This document shows, piece by piece, positions 47,035 to 55,865 of a stretch of 64,000 nucleotides of DNA. The stretch comes from Campylobacter concisus (GTDB lineage: Bacteria > Campylobacterota > Campylobacteria > Campylobacterales > Campylobacteraceae). Location of the stretch: assembly GCF_002913715.1 (NCBI RefSeq), contig NZ_PPCE01000009.1, forward strand, positions 496,001-560,000, written 5' to 3'. Made by a program: the position numbers and the translations under genes. Every line of letters starts with the position of its first letter. The first letter of the stretch is position 1. The notes below the pieces were generated by a model. The model did no database searches. It was not told where the DNA came from and saw nothing but the letters and a program-made list of their open reading frames with translations.

Positions 47035-47836
47035 AGAGGCTCTTAAAGAGGCTAGTTTAAGGTTAAACTCACTTTGCCAAAATCCAAGCAGAGTGGCTAA
47101 AATTTTGCTTATGAACTATCTTGATGTAAGTATTGAATGGATATTTTTAAATCAAAAAAAAGAATTTGATGAGAGTGGCTATTTTGCTCTAGTTAAAAGG
47201 TATGAAAACTACGAGCCTCTTGAATATATAACTGGTAAAGCTAGCTTTTATGGGCTTGATTTTTACGTGGAAAGTGGAGTGCTGATCCCAAGACCTGAAA
47301 CAGAAATTTTAGTGGATAAAGTAATAGAAATTTCACGCGAATATAATGAACCAAAGATCGTAGAAATAGGTACAGGAAGTGGAATTATTAGTATCATGCT
47401 AGCTCTAAAAACAAAGGCAAATATCGTAGCGACAGACATCAACGAAAAAGCTTTGATGCTTGCTAAAAAAAATGCAGATAAATTTGATGTAGGTGGGAGG
47501 ATCAAATTTTTAAACTGCTCTTATGTGGATGAAATTTTAGAAGATATTGATATTTTAGTTTCAAATCCGCCATATATTGCAAGAGGCTATAAACTTAGTA
47601 AATTTGTACTAAATGAGCCAGAAAGTGCGCTCTTTGGAGGTGAAGTAGGAGATGAAATCTTAAAAGACATTATTCTCATAGCCAAAGATCGTAATATCAA
47701 AAACGTTGCTTGTGAGATGGGGTACGATCAAAAAGCAAGTATGCAAAAATTCTTAGAGGCCAATGGTTTTGAATATAGCTTTTACAAGGATTTGGCTGGC
47801 TTTGATAGAGGCTTTTGCGCGAAGTTAAAAATATAA
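47024..47836 (+). CDS. prmC: peptide chain release factor glutamine methyltransferase
   Basis: PrmC (HemK) methylates the GGQ glutamine of release factors. The 270 residues have the helical N-terminal part with EPLEYITGKASFYGLDF, the SAM loop VEIGTGSGIIS and the catalytic NPPY in VSNPPYIARG. Base composition returns to AT-rich (row 47521-47580 has 16 G/C of 60). Confidence 0.94.
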   Translation: MKIEEALKEASLRLNSLCQNPSRVAKILLMNYLDVSIEWIFLNQKKEFDESGYFALVKRYENYEPLEYITGKASFYGLDFYVESGVLIPRPETEILVDKVIEISREYNEPKIVEIGTGSGIISIMLALKTKANIVATDINEKALMLAKKNADKFDVGGRIKFLNCSYVDEILEDIDILVSNPPYIARGYKLSKFVLNEPESALFGGEVGDEILKDIILIAKDRNIKNVACEMGYDQKASMQKFLEANGFEYSFYKDLAGFDRGFCAKLKI

Positions 47837-47846
47837 AGGAGAGAAT

Positions 47847-48326
47847 TTGAGAGGAGTTTATTTTTTGCTTTTGGCAGTACTTATAGGAGCTGAGCTAACG
47901 CTTGGTATTTTGGTAGCGCCAGTCATATTTTTCCCGCAAAGTATCATAGGAGATGGCGTACTTACGCATTTTATGAGCGGTCAAATGATGACAAAGATAT
48001 TTTTAAAATTTAATTATATTTTGCTTTTTATAAGCATAGTTATAATGATTAGCGAGCTATTTGATCTTAGAAAAAAGCTTATTTTTTCACTAAAATTTAG
48101 CATGTTAATGCTTGCTTTTTTAAATTTGGCTTTAGCTTTGAGCTTTGTATTTTTCTTTACACCTTTTATAGTTTATGCTCAAAATTTGGGGGTCGATGCG
48201 ACACAGACGGCTGAATTTGCCAAAATGCATAGTGCAAGCGAATATGTGATGAAAATCATGCTTGTTGTGCAAATCATTTTATTTTTTGTGAAATTTAAGA
48301 TTAACCAAAATGAATGCAAAGCCTGA
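47847..48326 (+). CDS. membrane protein, DUF4149 family
   Basis: A 159-residue protein with four membrane helices (about 4-25, 48-68, 76-104, 130-150) and a C-terminal basic end. The pattern fits DUF4149 (often annotated as a TMEM205-like or conserved membrane protein). The start is TTG after GGAGAG, since no ATG fits. The end overlaps the exporter gene by 17 bases. Function unknown. Confidence 0.75.
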   Translation: MRGVYFLLLAVLIGAELTLGILVAPVIFFPQSIIGDGVLTHFMSGQMMTKIFLKFNYILLFISIVIMISELFDLRKKLIFSLKFSMLMLAFLNLALALSFVFFFTPFIVYAQNLGVDATQTAEFAKMHSASEYVMKIMLVVQIILFFVKFKINQNECKA

Positions 48327-49092
48327 TATTCAAGTCTTAACAAATTTTCTAGCCGAATACACGAGCGCGATGGTGAGCGCTGGCACCTACACCGCACGCG
48401 TAGAAAAGTGCGTAGATCGCATAGCTAAACACTACGGCCACGACGTTAGTGTGACGATTTTTGTGAAGTATTTTACCATTAGCGTCATGGACTCGGCCGA
48501 CAACTCTCTGCGCCGAACCTATGTGAAAAAGATCCCGTTTGGTCATGTGAGCTTTAACCGCATTTCCGAGCTTTCGTCGCTTAGCTGGCGGATTTTGGAT
48601 GAAAATTTGAGTTTAGACGAGGCCAAAGAGCAGTTTGAGGGTGTCATGCGTATCGGGGCAAATAAATTTACAAGCTCGCTTATTTTAATAAGCCTTGCAA
48701 ATGCGGCGTTTTGCAGGCTTTTTGGCGGCGATGCGGGCTCGGTCGTATGCGTATTTTTCGCTACGCTCGTGGGATATAGCCTTAAATTTGCACTTGCTAA
48801 AATGGGCGTAAATTTAAAAATCCAGTACGTTTTGGTCTCGTTTGTCGTCTCTTTTATCGCTTATCTTGGCGTATTTTACGGCTTTACGCATACTAGCGAC
48901 GTCGCGATCGGCTCGTCGATACTCTTTTTGATGCCGGGCGTTTTTCTCATAAACTCGGTCTTTGATATCCTAAACGACAACACGCTCGTAGGTATCAGCA
49001 GGGCCGTGAGCACGGGCATCCTGATACTTTGTATCGCGGTGGGCGTCTATATCACGCTCTCGCTTAGCAATGCGGAGATTTTACATGTTTGA
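48310..49092 (+). CDS. threonine/serine exporter subunit, ThrE N-terminal type
   Basis: The 260-residue product matches the N-terminal half of ThrE-type exporters (former DUF1212), with the soluble N-terminal domain (about 1-110) and five membrane helices behind it (from FTSSLILISLANAAF onward). Exporters of this split form need the small partner encoded next. GC content is higher than in prmC. The last 8 bases overlap the partner gene. Confidence 0.85.
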   Translation: MNAKPDIQVLTNFLAEYTSAMVSAGTYTARVEKCVDRIAKHYGHDVSVTIFVKYFTISVMDSADNSLRRTYVKKIPFGHVSFNRISELSSLSWRILDENLSLDEAKEQFEGVMRIGANKFTSSLILISLANAAFCRLFGGDAGSVVCVFFATLVGYSLKFALAKMGVNLKIQYVLVSFVVSFIAYLGVFYGFTHTSDVAIGSSILFLMPGVFLINSVFDILNDNTLVGISRAVSTGILILCIAVGVYITLSLSNAEILHV

Positions 49093-49618
49093 GCTTTTTA
49101 CCGCGACTCTTATAGACGGCGCTTTTGCCGCTGTGGCGGGGCTTGGTTTTGCCTACGCTAGTTCTCCGCCTAAAAGGACTCTCGCGTTTTGCGCGCTGCT
49201 TGCGGCGTTTGCGCACGCTAGTCGCTTTTGGATCATGCAGATGGGATTTTTTAACATCAGCGTCGCCACGCTCATCGTCTCTTTTTTAAGCGGGATTTTA
49301 GGTATGCTCTTTGCCAAACGGCTAAAAGTGCCCGCCGAGATCATCGCATTTCCGGCACTTTTGCCGATGGTGCCGGGAGTTTACGCGTACAAGGGCATCT
49401 TGGCGCTGTTTTCGTTTCTAAACGAGACTGATATCGCTAAGAAAAACGAATACCTAATCATATTTTTCGACAACGCGATCACGACTACGACCGTCTCACT
49501 AGCCCTTGGCGTCGGGGTTTCTGTGGTGCTTATTTTATTTTACGATCAGTCTTTGATGATTACTCGCGGTGCTAAGTGCGATCTGGCGACGAGGAAAGTA
49601 AGTAAAAAGACAAATTAA
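49085..49618 (+). CDS. threonine/serine exporter subunit, ThrE C-terminal type
   Basis: A 177-residue membrane protein with five helices matching the ThrE_2 (DUF3815) half. The pair makes one amino acid exporter. I start at ATG 49085, seven bases after GCGGAG; an ATG at 49070 adds five residues but has no ribosome site. One sampled row (49321-49380) has 35 G/C of 60, far above the neighbours, so the pair probably has a foreign or recombined origin. Confidence 0.85.
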   Translation: MFELFTATLIDGAFAAVAGLGFAYASSPPKRTLAFCALLAAFAHASRFWIMQMGFFNISVATLIVSFLSGILGMLFAKRLKVPAEIIAFPALLPMVPGVYAYKGILALFSFLNETDIAKKNEYLIIFFDNAITTTTVSLALGVGVSVVLILFYDQSLMITRGAKCDLATRKVSKKTN

Positions 49619-49643
49619 AATAGTAAAAAGGTATAAATAAATA

Positions 49644-50978
49644 ATGAATGAGTTAAAAGAACAATTAAAGTCCATAATACAAAAACAAGTGAATTTTTCA
49701 AAATTAAATTATCATATAGAAATAAAAATCGACCAACCAGTAAATTCAGATCAATTTCCAAATCAAGATTTTAGTTTTAAACGTATCGTTATTTTATGTG
49801 TTGAAGAAGAATTTATTATTTTTAGAAAGATAAATCAAGAAATAGGGGAGATTGTAAAAAAGATTGAAAAAATAAATAGTACGTATTTTGTTACATTTAT
49901 TTTTGAAAAATGTGATGTCAAATTTTGGAATGAAGATATTAATCTTGATTGGCATATAAGATTTAAAGATAGCAATATAAATATTAATATCCAAGATATT
50001 GAGCTTGATGAAATTTATTTGTTAACTAAAAATTTTAATAATTGTACATTTGAAAATTTGAGCCTGCTAAGTAATGTTAAAACTTTGCATATTGATTTGA
50101 ATTTTAATGATATCAAATTATTGCAGTTCGCTATAACTAAGATAGCAAATAATGGGGTTAATAAAATTAGTATTGGCAATACAAATATTGGTCAGGCAAC
50201 AATCATTGATAATATTTTTAAAAGTGATTTTATAATTTATAGTTCTCAAATTGATTCCATTGAAGTTAGAGATGTTGATTTTGAAGCATTAGCAGAGTTT
50301 AGAACAGTTGTTTTTAAAAATAAGTTTGATTTTGAAGAAATTTCGTATAAAGGGCTTGTTTTATTTGACAAATGTCTTTTTAATACAAAAGCGGAATTTA
50401 AATATATTACTTTTGAAAAATTTACTTCTTTTAGAGGTTCTGTTTTTAATAATGGCTTAAATCTTGACTTTACAAGTTGTGATAATGAAATTAATTTTTT
50501 CGGCATAAGTGGGCTTGATAAAACTGAATCTAAAAAGCATACATCGCAAGAAACATACCGTATTATAAAAAATAATTTTGAAAAAATCGGCAATAAAATT
50601 GAAGCCAATAAATATCATTCCCTAGAGTTAGAAAGCAAGAGAAGGGATCTTGAAAAAAACAAATGGGTAAATATGGGTGATTATATTGTATTTAAATTGC
50701 ACCATATAAGTTCAAATCATTCTACAAATTGGGTTTTAGCATTATTGTGGATTATATTGGTGGGTTTTTTAACAACAATATTTCTTCATTTAAATGCGGC
50801 AAAAGAATTATTTATCAATCCATTTAAAGCATTTGACTACTTATTCAAGTATATTTATATAGGAAATATGGACGACGAATTAAAGCACAATTCGCTTGTA
50901 TTTTTATTTAATAAAGTTTCGTTAGGCTACCTGTACTATCAATTTTTAACAGCTGTAAGAAAAGATACTAGAAAATAA
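49644..50978 (+). CDS. pentapeptide-type membrane protein of unknown function
   Basis: A 444-residue protein that is very AT-rich (row 50281-50340 has 15 G/C of 60). Residues 90-300 are built of short strands with regularly spaced Phe, Leu and Asp (FDKCLFNTKAEFKYITFEKF), like degenerate pentapeptide repeats. A polar helix follows (SQETYRIIKNNFEKIGNKIE), then one membrane helix (about 362-384) and a second near the end (about 421-440), with a basic tail ending TRK. Similar 'pentapeptide plus two helices' proteins are scattered in bacteria with no known role. It lies alone between the GC-rich exporter genes and ybgC and looks acquired. Confidence 0.6.
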   Translation: MNELKEQLKSIIQKQVNFSKLNYHIEIKIDQPVNSDQFPNQDFSFKRIVILCVEEEFIIFRKINQEIGEIVKKIEKINSTYFVTFIFEKCDVKFWNEDINLDWHIRFKDSNININIQDIELDEIYLLTKNFNNCTFENLSLLSNVKTLHIDLNFNDIKLLQFAITKIANNGVNKISIGNTNIGQATIIDNIFKSDFIIYSSQIDSIEVRDVDFEALAEFRTVVFKNKFDFEEISYKGLVLFDKCLFNTKAEFKYITFEKFTSFRGSVFNNGLNLDFTSCDNEINFFGISGLDKTESKKHTSQETYRIIKNNFEKIGNKIEANKYHSLELESKRRDLEKNKWVNMGDYIVFKLHHISSNHSTNWVLALLWIILVGFLTTIFLHLNAAKELFINPFKAFDYLFKYIYIGNMDDELKHNSLVFLFNKVSLGYLYYQFLTAVRKDTRK

Positions 50979-51058
50979 TTAATCTATTATTGCTTTAAAG
51001 GTAATCTAAAACAATAAAAGGCTTTGATGATTAATAGATTGCAACAAAAAGGATAAAG

Positions 51059-51448
51059 ATGAAAATACGAATCTACTACGAAGATACCGATGCTGGTGGC
51101 ATAGTCTATCATACAAACTACATAAAATTTTGCGAGCGAGCTAGAAGCGAAGCATTTTTTCAGGCTGGGCTAAATTTTACAAAAGAGAGTGGATATTTTG
51201 TAGTTTCATCGCTTGAGGCTAAATTTATAGCTTCTGCTGTGCTTGGCGATGAAGTATTTGTTAGAACCAAAATTTTAGAGCTTAAAAAAGCTAGTCTTGT
51301 TTTGGAGCAAGAAATTTATAAATTTGATGATAAAAATGTCGAAAAACTACTCTTTAGAGCGACGATTACGTTAGCCTTTATGAAAGAAGAAAAGCTCGCT
51401 AAGATAAATGACGAGATAAAGAAATTTTTGGAGAATTCTAAATTTTAG
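51059..51448 (+). CDS. ybgC: acyl-CoA thioesterase YbgC
   Basis: A hotdog-fold thioesterase of 129 residues. The start YYEDTDAGGIVYHTNYIKF holds the catalytic Asp11 and His18. YbgC proteins hydrolyse short acyl-CoA or acyl-ACP. AAAGG lies a few bases before the ATG. The preceding 80-base gap holds no obvious feature. A bidirectional terminator follows. Confidence 0.9.
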   Translation: MKIRIYYEDTDAGGIVYHTNYIKFCERARSEAFFQAGLNFTKESGYFVVSSLEAKFIASAVLGDEVFVRTKILELKKASLVLEQEIYKFDDKNVEKLLFRATITLAFMKEEKLAKINDEIKKFLENSKF

Positions 51449-51451
51449 ATC

Positions 51452-51482
51452 GTGGCTAAATTAAAAATTTAACTTTAGCCAC
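51452..51482. terminator. bidirectional terminator after ybgC
   Basis: GTGGCTAAA / TTTAGCCAC is a perfect 9-bp stem with an AT-rich loop that can pair further (TTAAA/TTTAA), between two converging genes; it is followed by TTTGTG and, in the other direction, by ATTTAG-type A/T tracts. Confidence 0.75.
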
Positions 51483-51491
51483 TTTGTGCTT

Positions 51492-52742
51492 TTACATCGA
51501 GCTATTTTGATCGAGCAAAATTTCTTGATTTGCTTCGTCAAAGTGGTCGCCTTTTGCGTTATAAATTTTAACTCCATATAAGACTTGAGAGTTTTCAACC
51601 CTTTCGGTAAAGATTCTATCAGTACTTTTATCTATAAAATTTGTATATATATACTCGGCACCAAAAGCACTTGAATAGCCGATTTGCGAATATCTAAAAT
51701 CTACATCAAAAAGATCACCAAGTCCTAAAAATAAGTCATTAACAGGATTTAACGAGTTTGCGATGAAAAGATTTTGTCTATCTCTTTGCGAGATGGCATT
51801 AAAGATATTTGGTAAAAAATTTATCTGTGTACTTAAGAGTGCATATGGTTTTATCTCAAAACCTCTCATCTGCGTTGCTACAAGAGAAGCTTTGACGATT
51901 GGGATGTTTAAAAATATACTTGCGTCATCAAACTTGGATTTTTTACTTAAAGTGTCGTTTAAATTTATATCTTTGCCTACAATAGAGGCTTCGTGATAAT
52001 CGCTACTTTGCATGCGGACATATTCATTTAGCTTTTGCCCTAATGAACTACCATCATCAAATGCAACTATCTTTTCGTTCGAGTAAGCTAGCAAAGCTGA
52101 AATTTGGTCTTTATAATCAATGCCACCAAAGATCAAATTTGGCTTTGGATTTATGATAAAAGAGCTATGAACGCTTGGAATGTAGATAAGCTCATTTGGT
52201 AGGACTAGCGAATTTATAATGTTTGCACCATTTGATGTAAGGGCCGCGATAAAATAATTAAAGCCTTGTGCTCTAGCCGTTTGCATAGCATTTGTAAGAC
52301 TTTGTGGGCTTTCATCGTTGCTATTTATAAACTTGATCTCAACATCTGCGTCTTGCTTTAAGACATAGCTTAAGACCGCATTTGATACAACATTTGCATA
52401 AGATTTTATAATCTTTTGCGGGATGATTACAGCGATTTTGCCGCTTTTATTAACTTTTAAAATAGCTTCGCCACCAAGAGAGATATAAAGTTCCAAAAGA
52501 GCGTCATCATCTATTTTTGTTGGTTCAAATCTCGCCATAAAGCTGGCCAGTAAATCAGCCTTGATAAGCTCATTTAAGCAGGTATTATCACAAAATTCTG
52601 GTTCTAAATTTATATAAGTAATCTTTGCTGGAGGTATGCTTGATAGACTTTGGTTTTTTGTAGTATTGTCCTCAAAATTTATCTCATCTTGTGATGCAAA
52701 AATAGTCGAAAAAATGGCTAAAAAAAGTAAAATTTTTCTCAT
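51492..52742 (-). CDS. periplasmic protein, possible periplasmic-binding fold
   Basis: A 416-residue exported protein: signal peptide at 1-16 (cleavage likely near IFAS-Q) and no membrane helices. The central part alternates strands and helices, with GEAILKVNKSGKIAVIIPQKI, then a Ser/Ala-rich FNYFIAALTSNGAN and ELIYIPSVHSSF, which resembles the type I periplasmic-binding fold (LpoA-like regulators or ABC-transporter receptors). I cannot assign a ligand. It overlaps the glycosylase-like gene by 4 bases. A similar gene follows ybgC in C. jejuni, as far as I recall. Confidence 0.6.
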   Translation of the reverse strand: MRKILLFLAIFSTIFASQDEINFEDNTTKNQSLSSIPPAKITYINLEPEFCDNTCLNELIKADLLASFMARFEPTKIDDDALLELYISLGGEAILKVNKSGKIAVIIPQKIIKSYANVVSNAVLSYVLKQDADVEIKFINSNDESPQSLTNAMQTARAQGFNYFIAALTSNGANIINSLVLPNELIYIPSVHSSFIINPKPNLIFGGIDYKDQISALLAYSNEKIVAFDDGSSLGQKLNEYVRMQSSDYHEASIVGKDINLNDTLSKKSKFDDASIFLNIPIVKASLVATQMRGFEIKPYALLSTQINFLPNIFNAISQRDRQNLFIANSLNPVNDLFLGLGDLFDVDFRYSQIGYSSAFGAEYIYTNFIDKSTDRIFTERVENSQVLYGVKIYNAKGDHFDEANQEILLDQNSSM

Positions 52743-53392
52743 ATCACTCCTTTGATCTTTCTTAAATCATCTATAAAAATATTTTCAAAACTAGGATTTT
52801 TGCTGATCCACTCTGGCGAAAACGTTGGCAAAATAAGGCTATTTTCATTTTTTAAAATACTACCTCTTATGCTTGCAAATCCGCCTTTTAATAATAAATT
52901 TGGATATAAATGCATAAAAGCTTTCTCTCCTAAAGTCACGATTATCTTTGGCTTTATCAGCCTAATCTCTTCAAGCAAATAAGGACGACAAAGCTCGATA
53001 GAGCGGCTTAAAATCGGACTTTTATCATCATTTTGTGAAATTTCACACCGAAGTAGAAAACTTATATAAATTTCTTTTATATCTAAATTCAAACTATTTT
53101 TTATGGCATTTTCTAAAAATTTTTTACTGTTATTTTCATAAGAATCACTTTTTTTAGAAAATAATATAAACATAATTTTGCTATTTTCATTACCGATGCC
53201 AGCTGTTACGCCTTTTGAGCTATTTCGCAAAGAGCAAAGAGAACATTTTTTTACTTCGCAGTTTAGCTCATCAATATTGTTGTAGTTATGAAAATTGCTT
53301 AGACTAAGAAAATTTTTATCAATAAACTTATAGCCAATTAGTTTTAAGAAAAATAATTTTTTTAAAAGCCTATTGTCTTTATTAAAATTCAT
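52739..53392 (-). CDS. uracil-DNA glycosylase-like protein with degenerate motifs
   Basis: A 217-residue protein related to family 4 uracil-DNA glycosylases. The iron-sulfur cysteines seem kept: C50-S-L-C53, then Cys in LLRCEI and Cys in IELCRPYL, an 18-residue spacing where 15 is usual. The first catalytic motif, normally GE(A/G)PG, is replaced (FILFSKKSD), and the usual HPS loop is TFSPEW. It may have lost glycosylase activity or changed substrate. Its promoter faces rpmH across 122 bases. Confidence 0.7.
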   Translation of the reverse strand: MNFNKDNRLLKKLFFLKLIGYKFIDKNFLSLSNFHNYNNIDELNCEVKKCSLCSLRNSSKGVTAGIGNENSKIMFILFSKKSDSYENNSKKFLENAIKNSLNLDIKEIYISFLLRCEISQNDDKSPILSRSIELCRPYLLEEIRLIKPKIIVTLGEKAFMHLYPNLLLKGGFASIRGSILKNENSLILPTFSPEWISKNPSFENIFIDDLRKIKGVI

Positions 53393-53514
53393 TTTTGGAT
53401 TATAACTTGATTTGCTTAAAGTTTGAGTTGTGGCTTTTTAAGCTAAGTTATTCAAAGGAATTTAAGTATTGCTTTGATAAAATCCCACTTTTTATATTAA
53501 CTTTAAGGATAGAA

Positions 53515-53649
53515 ATGAAAAGGACTTATCAACCTCATAAAACCCCTAAAAAACGCACTCATGGCTTTCGCTTAAGAATGAAAACTAAAAATGGCCGAAA
53601 GGTAATAAACGCTAGACGTGCCAAAGGTAGAAAAAGATTGGCTGCTTAG
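53515..53649 (+). CDS. rpmH: 50S ribosomal protein L34
   Basis: L34, 44 residues: [18 protein letters not shown] and [11 protein letters not shown] are the family hallmarks. AAGGA lies 7 bases before the ATG. The frame is open for 40 more codons upstream, but those are not L34. rnpA overlaps its last 13 bases in another frame. Confidence 0.97.
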   Translation: MKRTYQPHKTPKKRTHGFRLRMKTKNGRKVINARRAKGRKRLAA

Positions 53650-53972
53650 CTGGTTTTGAGTCGTTAAGCGGCTCAAAAGAATTCTCTCAAGTTTATAAAG
53701 AGGCTAGCAAGTGGCATTGTGATGCTTGCATTGTTTTTTATAAACCAACAAATGAAAAAAAAATAGCAGTAGTTGCTAGTAAAAAAGTAGGAAAAGCGGT
53801 AGTTAGAAATAGAGCTAAAAGACTTTTGAGAGCCGCTTTTTTTAACATTTCTAGTGAATTAAAAGATGGCACATATATTATGATCGCAAAAAATGGAATT
53901 ACAGAAATTTCATTTGAAAAAATTTGTAAAAATTTAAGTTGGTCTACAAAAAAAATGGGATGTTTAAAATGA
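53637..53972 (+). CDS. rnpA: ribonuclease P protein component, non-standard start
   Basis: RnpA, about 111 residues, the protein partner of RNase P RNA. The frame is clean to a TGA at 53970 and contains [27 protein letters not shown], the RNR signature (in parts: [13 protein letters not shown]), which is almost the same as in C. jejuni. No ATG, GTG or TTG occurs between the stop at 53628 and the conserved core; the first ATG (53880) would remove the active part. The only usable codon before the core is ATT at 53637, with AAAGG nine bases upstream, overlapping rpmH by 13 bases. A sequencing slip near the start is the other explanation. Confidence 0.75.
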   Translation: MGCLAGFESLSGSKEFSQVYKEASKWHCDACIVFYKPTNEKKIAVVASKKVGKAVVRNRAKRLLRAAFFNISSELKDGTYIMIAKNGITEISFEKICKNLSWSTKKMGCLK

Positions 53973-54310
53973 AAAAAATTGCGATTAAAGCTATCGCTTT
54001 TTATCAAAAATATATTTCCATACTTCTACCAAAAAGCTGTCGCTATTACCCGACTTGCTCACAATACGCGATTTGGGAATTTCAAACAAATAGTTTTTTT
54101 TCTGCTTTTTTTGCAACATTTATGCGAATTTTAAGATGCAATCAACTTTTTAAAGGCGGTATCAACTACCCAATCATCTACAAAAAATTTAACTTATGTT
54201 TTATATCTCAAAAAAGTGATACCAGAAATGTAAATTTTTGGTTTGTCCCTTGTCAGAATGGTAAATTTTATGTCGTAAAAGTATTAGATAAATTAAAGGA
54301 AAAAAATTAA
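53969..54310 (+). CDS. yidD: membrane protein insertion efficiency factor YidD
   Basis: A 113-residue YidD. FYQKYISILLPKSCRYYPTCSQYAIWEF contains the invariant C-R-Y-x-P-T-C-S-x-Y motif (CRYYPTCSQYA). The start overlaps the rnpA stop (ATGA); the frame is open ten codons further up, inside rnpA, but that adds nothing family-like. It is longer than E. coli YidD (85) by a C-terminal extension common in Campylobacter. Confidence 0.92.
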   Translation: MKKIAIKAIAFYQKYISILLPKSCRYYPTCSQYAIWEFQTNSFFSAFFATFMRILRCNQLFKGGINYPIIYKKFNLCFISQKSDTRNVNFWFVPCQNGKFYVVKVLDKLKEKN

Positions 54311-54311
54311 A

Positions 54312-55865
54312 ATGGAACAGATGTCTATGCAAAAAAGGTTGCTTCTTGCAGCGCTTTTATCTATTGTTTTTTTTATAGTGTATGATTTTTTTATGCCAAA
54401 AAGAGTGGTGCCTGAGCAAAACCAAACTACAATGTCTCAAGCAATAGATCAAAATAAAGCTCCAAATATAAATCAAAATACTCCAAAATCAAATGAAAAT
54501 TTAGCTTCAAACGAGATAATCGCTACTATCAAAGGTCAAAGCTACGAAGCAAAAATAGATAAGCTAGGAAGAATTTCAAAATTCTATCTAACTGAAGAGA
54601 AATATAAAACAGAAGATGGCAACAAAATCGAGCTTGTTTCGCAAAATCCATTGCCACTTGAGCTTAGATTTAACGATAGTATGCTAAATGCCGATGCTTT
54701 TAAGGTCGCATATAGTAGTGACGCTAGAGAGATAGATGCCAGCAGCGAGCCTAGAACCATAAAACTTACTCAAAATTTAGATGGCGTCACAATTACAAAA
54801 AATATCAAATTTTATCCAAATGGTAGATATGAAGTTGAAGTAAATTTAAGTAAAAATGTTGATTATTTCATCACTCCTGGTTTTAGACCAAATATCGCGA
54901 TAGATAGCTACACAGTTCATGGCATTATGCTTAGAAACACAGACGATAGCCTAAATATCATAGAAGATGGCGATACAAAAGAGGTTAAAAACTATGCAAA
55001 TACCACAATAGCAGCCGCCTCTGATAGATACTATACGACGCTATTTTACTCATTTGAAAAGCCATTTGAAGTAGCCGTAGACAAAGATTCTAACAATAAT
55101 CCTATTCTTTTTGTAAAGGCAAATGATAATTTAAAATTAGGCGCATATATCGGACCAAAAGAGCATAAAATTTTAAGCTCAATGGACGAGAGACTAAACG
55201 ACGTTATTGAGTATGGTTGGTTTACATTTATAGCAAAACCGATGTTTGCATTTTTAAATTTCTTGCATAACTACATTGGCAACTGGGGTTGGGCAATAGT
55301 TGTGCTAACACTTGTTATAAGGATAGTTTTATTCCCACTTACATATAAGGGTATGTTATCCATGAACAAGCTTAAAGAGCTTGCTCCAAAGGTAAAAGAG
55401 CTTCAGACAAAATATAAAGATGATAAGCAAAAAATGCAAGTTCATATGATGGAACTTTATAAAAAGCATGGCGCAAATCCAATGGGTGGATGCTTGCCGA
55501 TCTTGCTTCAAATCCCAGTATTTTTTGCGATCTACCGCGTTTTACTAAATGCGATCGAGCTAAAAGGTGCTCCTTGGGTACTTTGGATACACGATCTTTC
55601 GGTAATGGATCCATATTTTGTATTACCTATTTTGATGGGTCTAACTATGTTTTTACAGCAAAAGCTTACACCAACGACATTTACTGATCCTATGCAAGAA
55701 AAGGTGATGAAATTTTTACCTCTTATATTTACATTTTTCTTCGTGACATTCCCGGCTGGTCTTACACTTTACTGGTTTGTAAATAACGTTTGCTCGGTTG
55801 TTCAGCAAGTATTTGTAAATAAACTTTTTGAAAAACATAAAAAAGCTACAGAGGTAAAGGCTTAA
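54312..55865 (+). CDS. yidC: membrane protein insertase YidC
   Basis: YidC/Oxa1, 517 residues. Helix 1 (about 8-27), a large periplasmic domain (30-310), then the five-helix core with the hydrophilic-groove Arg in VVLTLVIRIVLFPL and the cytoplasmic hairpin KELAPKVKELQTKYKDD (in parts). The short tail is basic. It starts one base after yidD and overlaps jag by one base. Confidence 0.96.
   Translation: MEQMSMQKRLLLAALLSIVFFIVYDFFMPKRVVPEQNQTTMSQAIDQNKAPNINQNTPKSNENLASNEIIATIKGQSYEAKIDKLGRISKFYLTEEKYKTEDGNKIELVSQNPLPLELRFNDSMLNADAFKVAYSSDAREIDASSEPRTIKLTQNLDGVTITKNIKFYPNGRYEVEVNLSKNVDYFITPGFRPNIAIDSYTVHGIMLRNTDDSLNIIEDGDTKEVKNYANTTIAAASDRYYTTLFYSFEKPFEVAVDKDSNNNPILFVKANDNLKLGAYIGPKEHKILSSMDERLNDVIEYGWFTFIAKPMFAFLNFLHNYIGNWGWAIVVLTLVIRIVLFPLTYKGMLSMNKLKELAPKVKELQTKYKDDKQKMQVHMMELYKKHGANPMGGCLPILLQIPVFFAIYRVLLNAIELKGAPWVLWIHDLSVMDPYFVLPILMGLTMFLQQKLTPTTFTDPMQEKVMKFLPLIFTFFFVTFPAGLTLYWFVNNVCSVVQQVFVNKLFEKHKKATEVKA

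Noticed and set aside
53395..53514. Longer frame before L34
   Set aside because: L34 proteins are about 44 residues and start at MKRTYQP; the upstream part is promoter and leader DNA.
53755..53763. Run of nine A bases inside rnpA, a possible slippage or phase-variation tract
   Set aside because: Epsilonproteobacterial phase variation mostly uses long G/C tracts; the tract is within a clean conserved frame and the length is common in AT-rich DNA.
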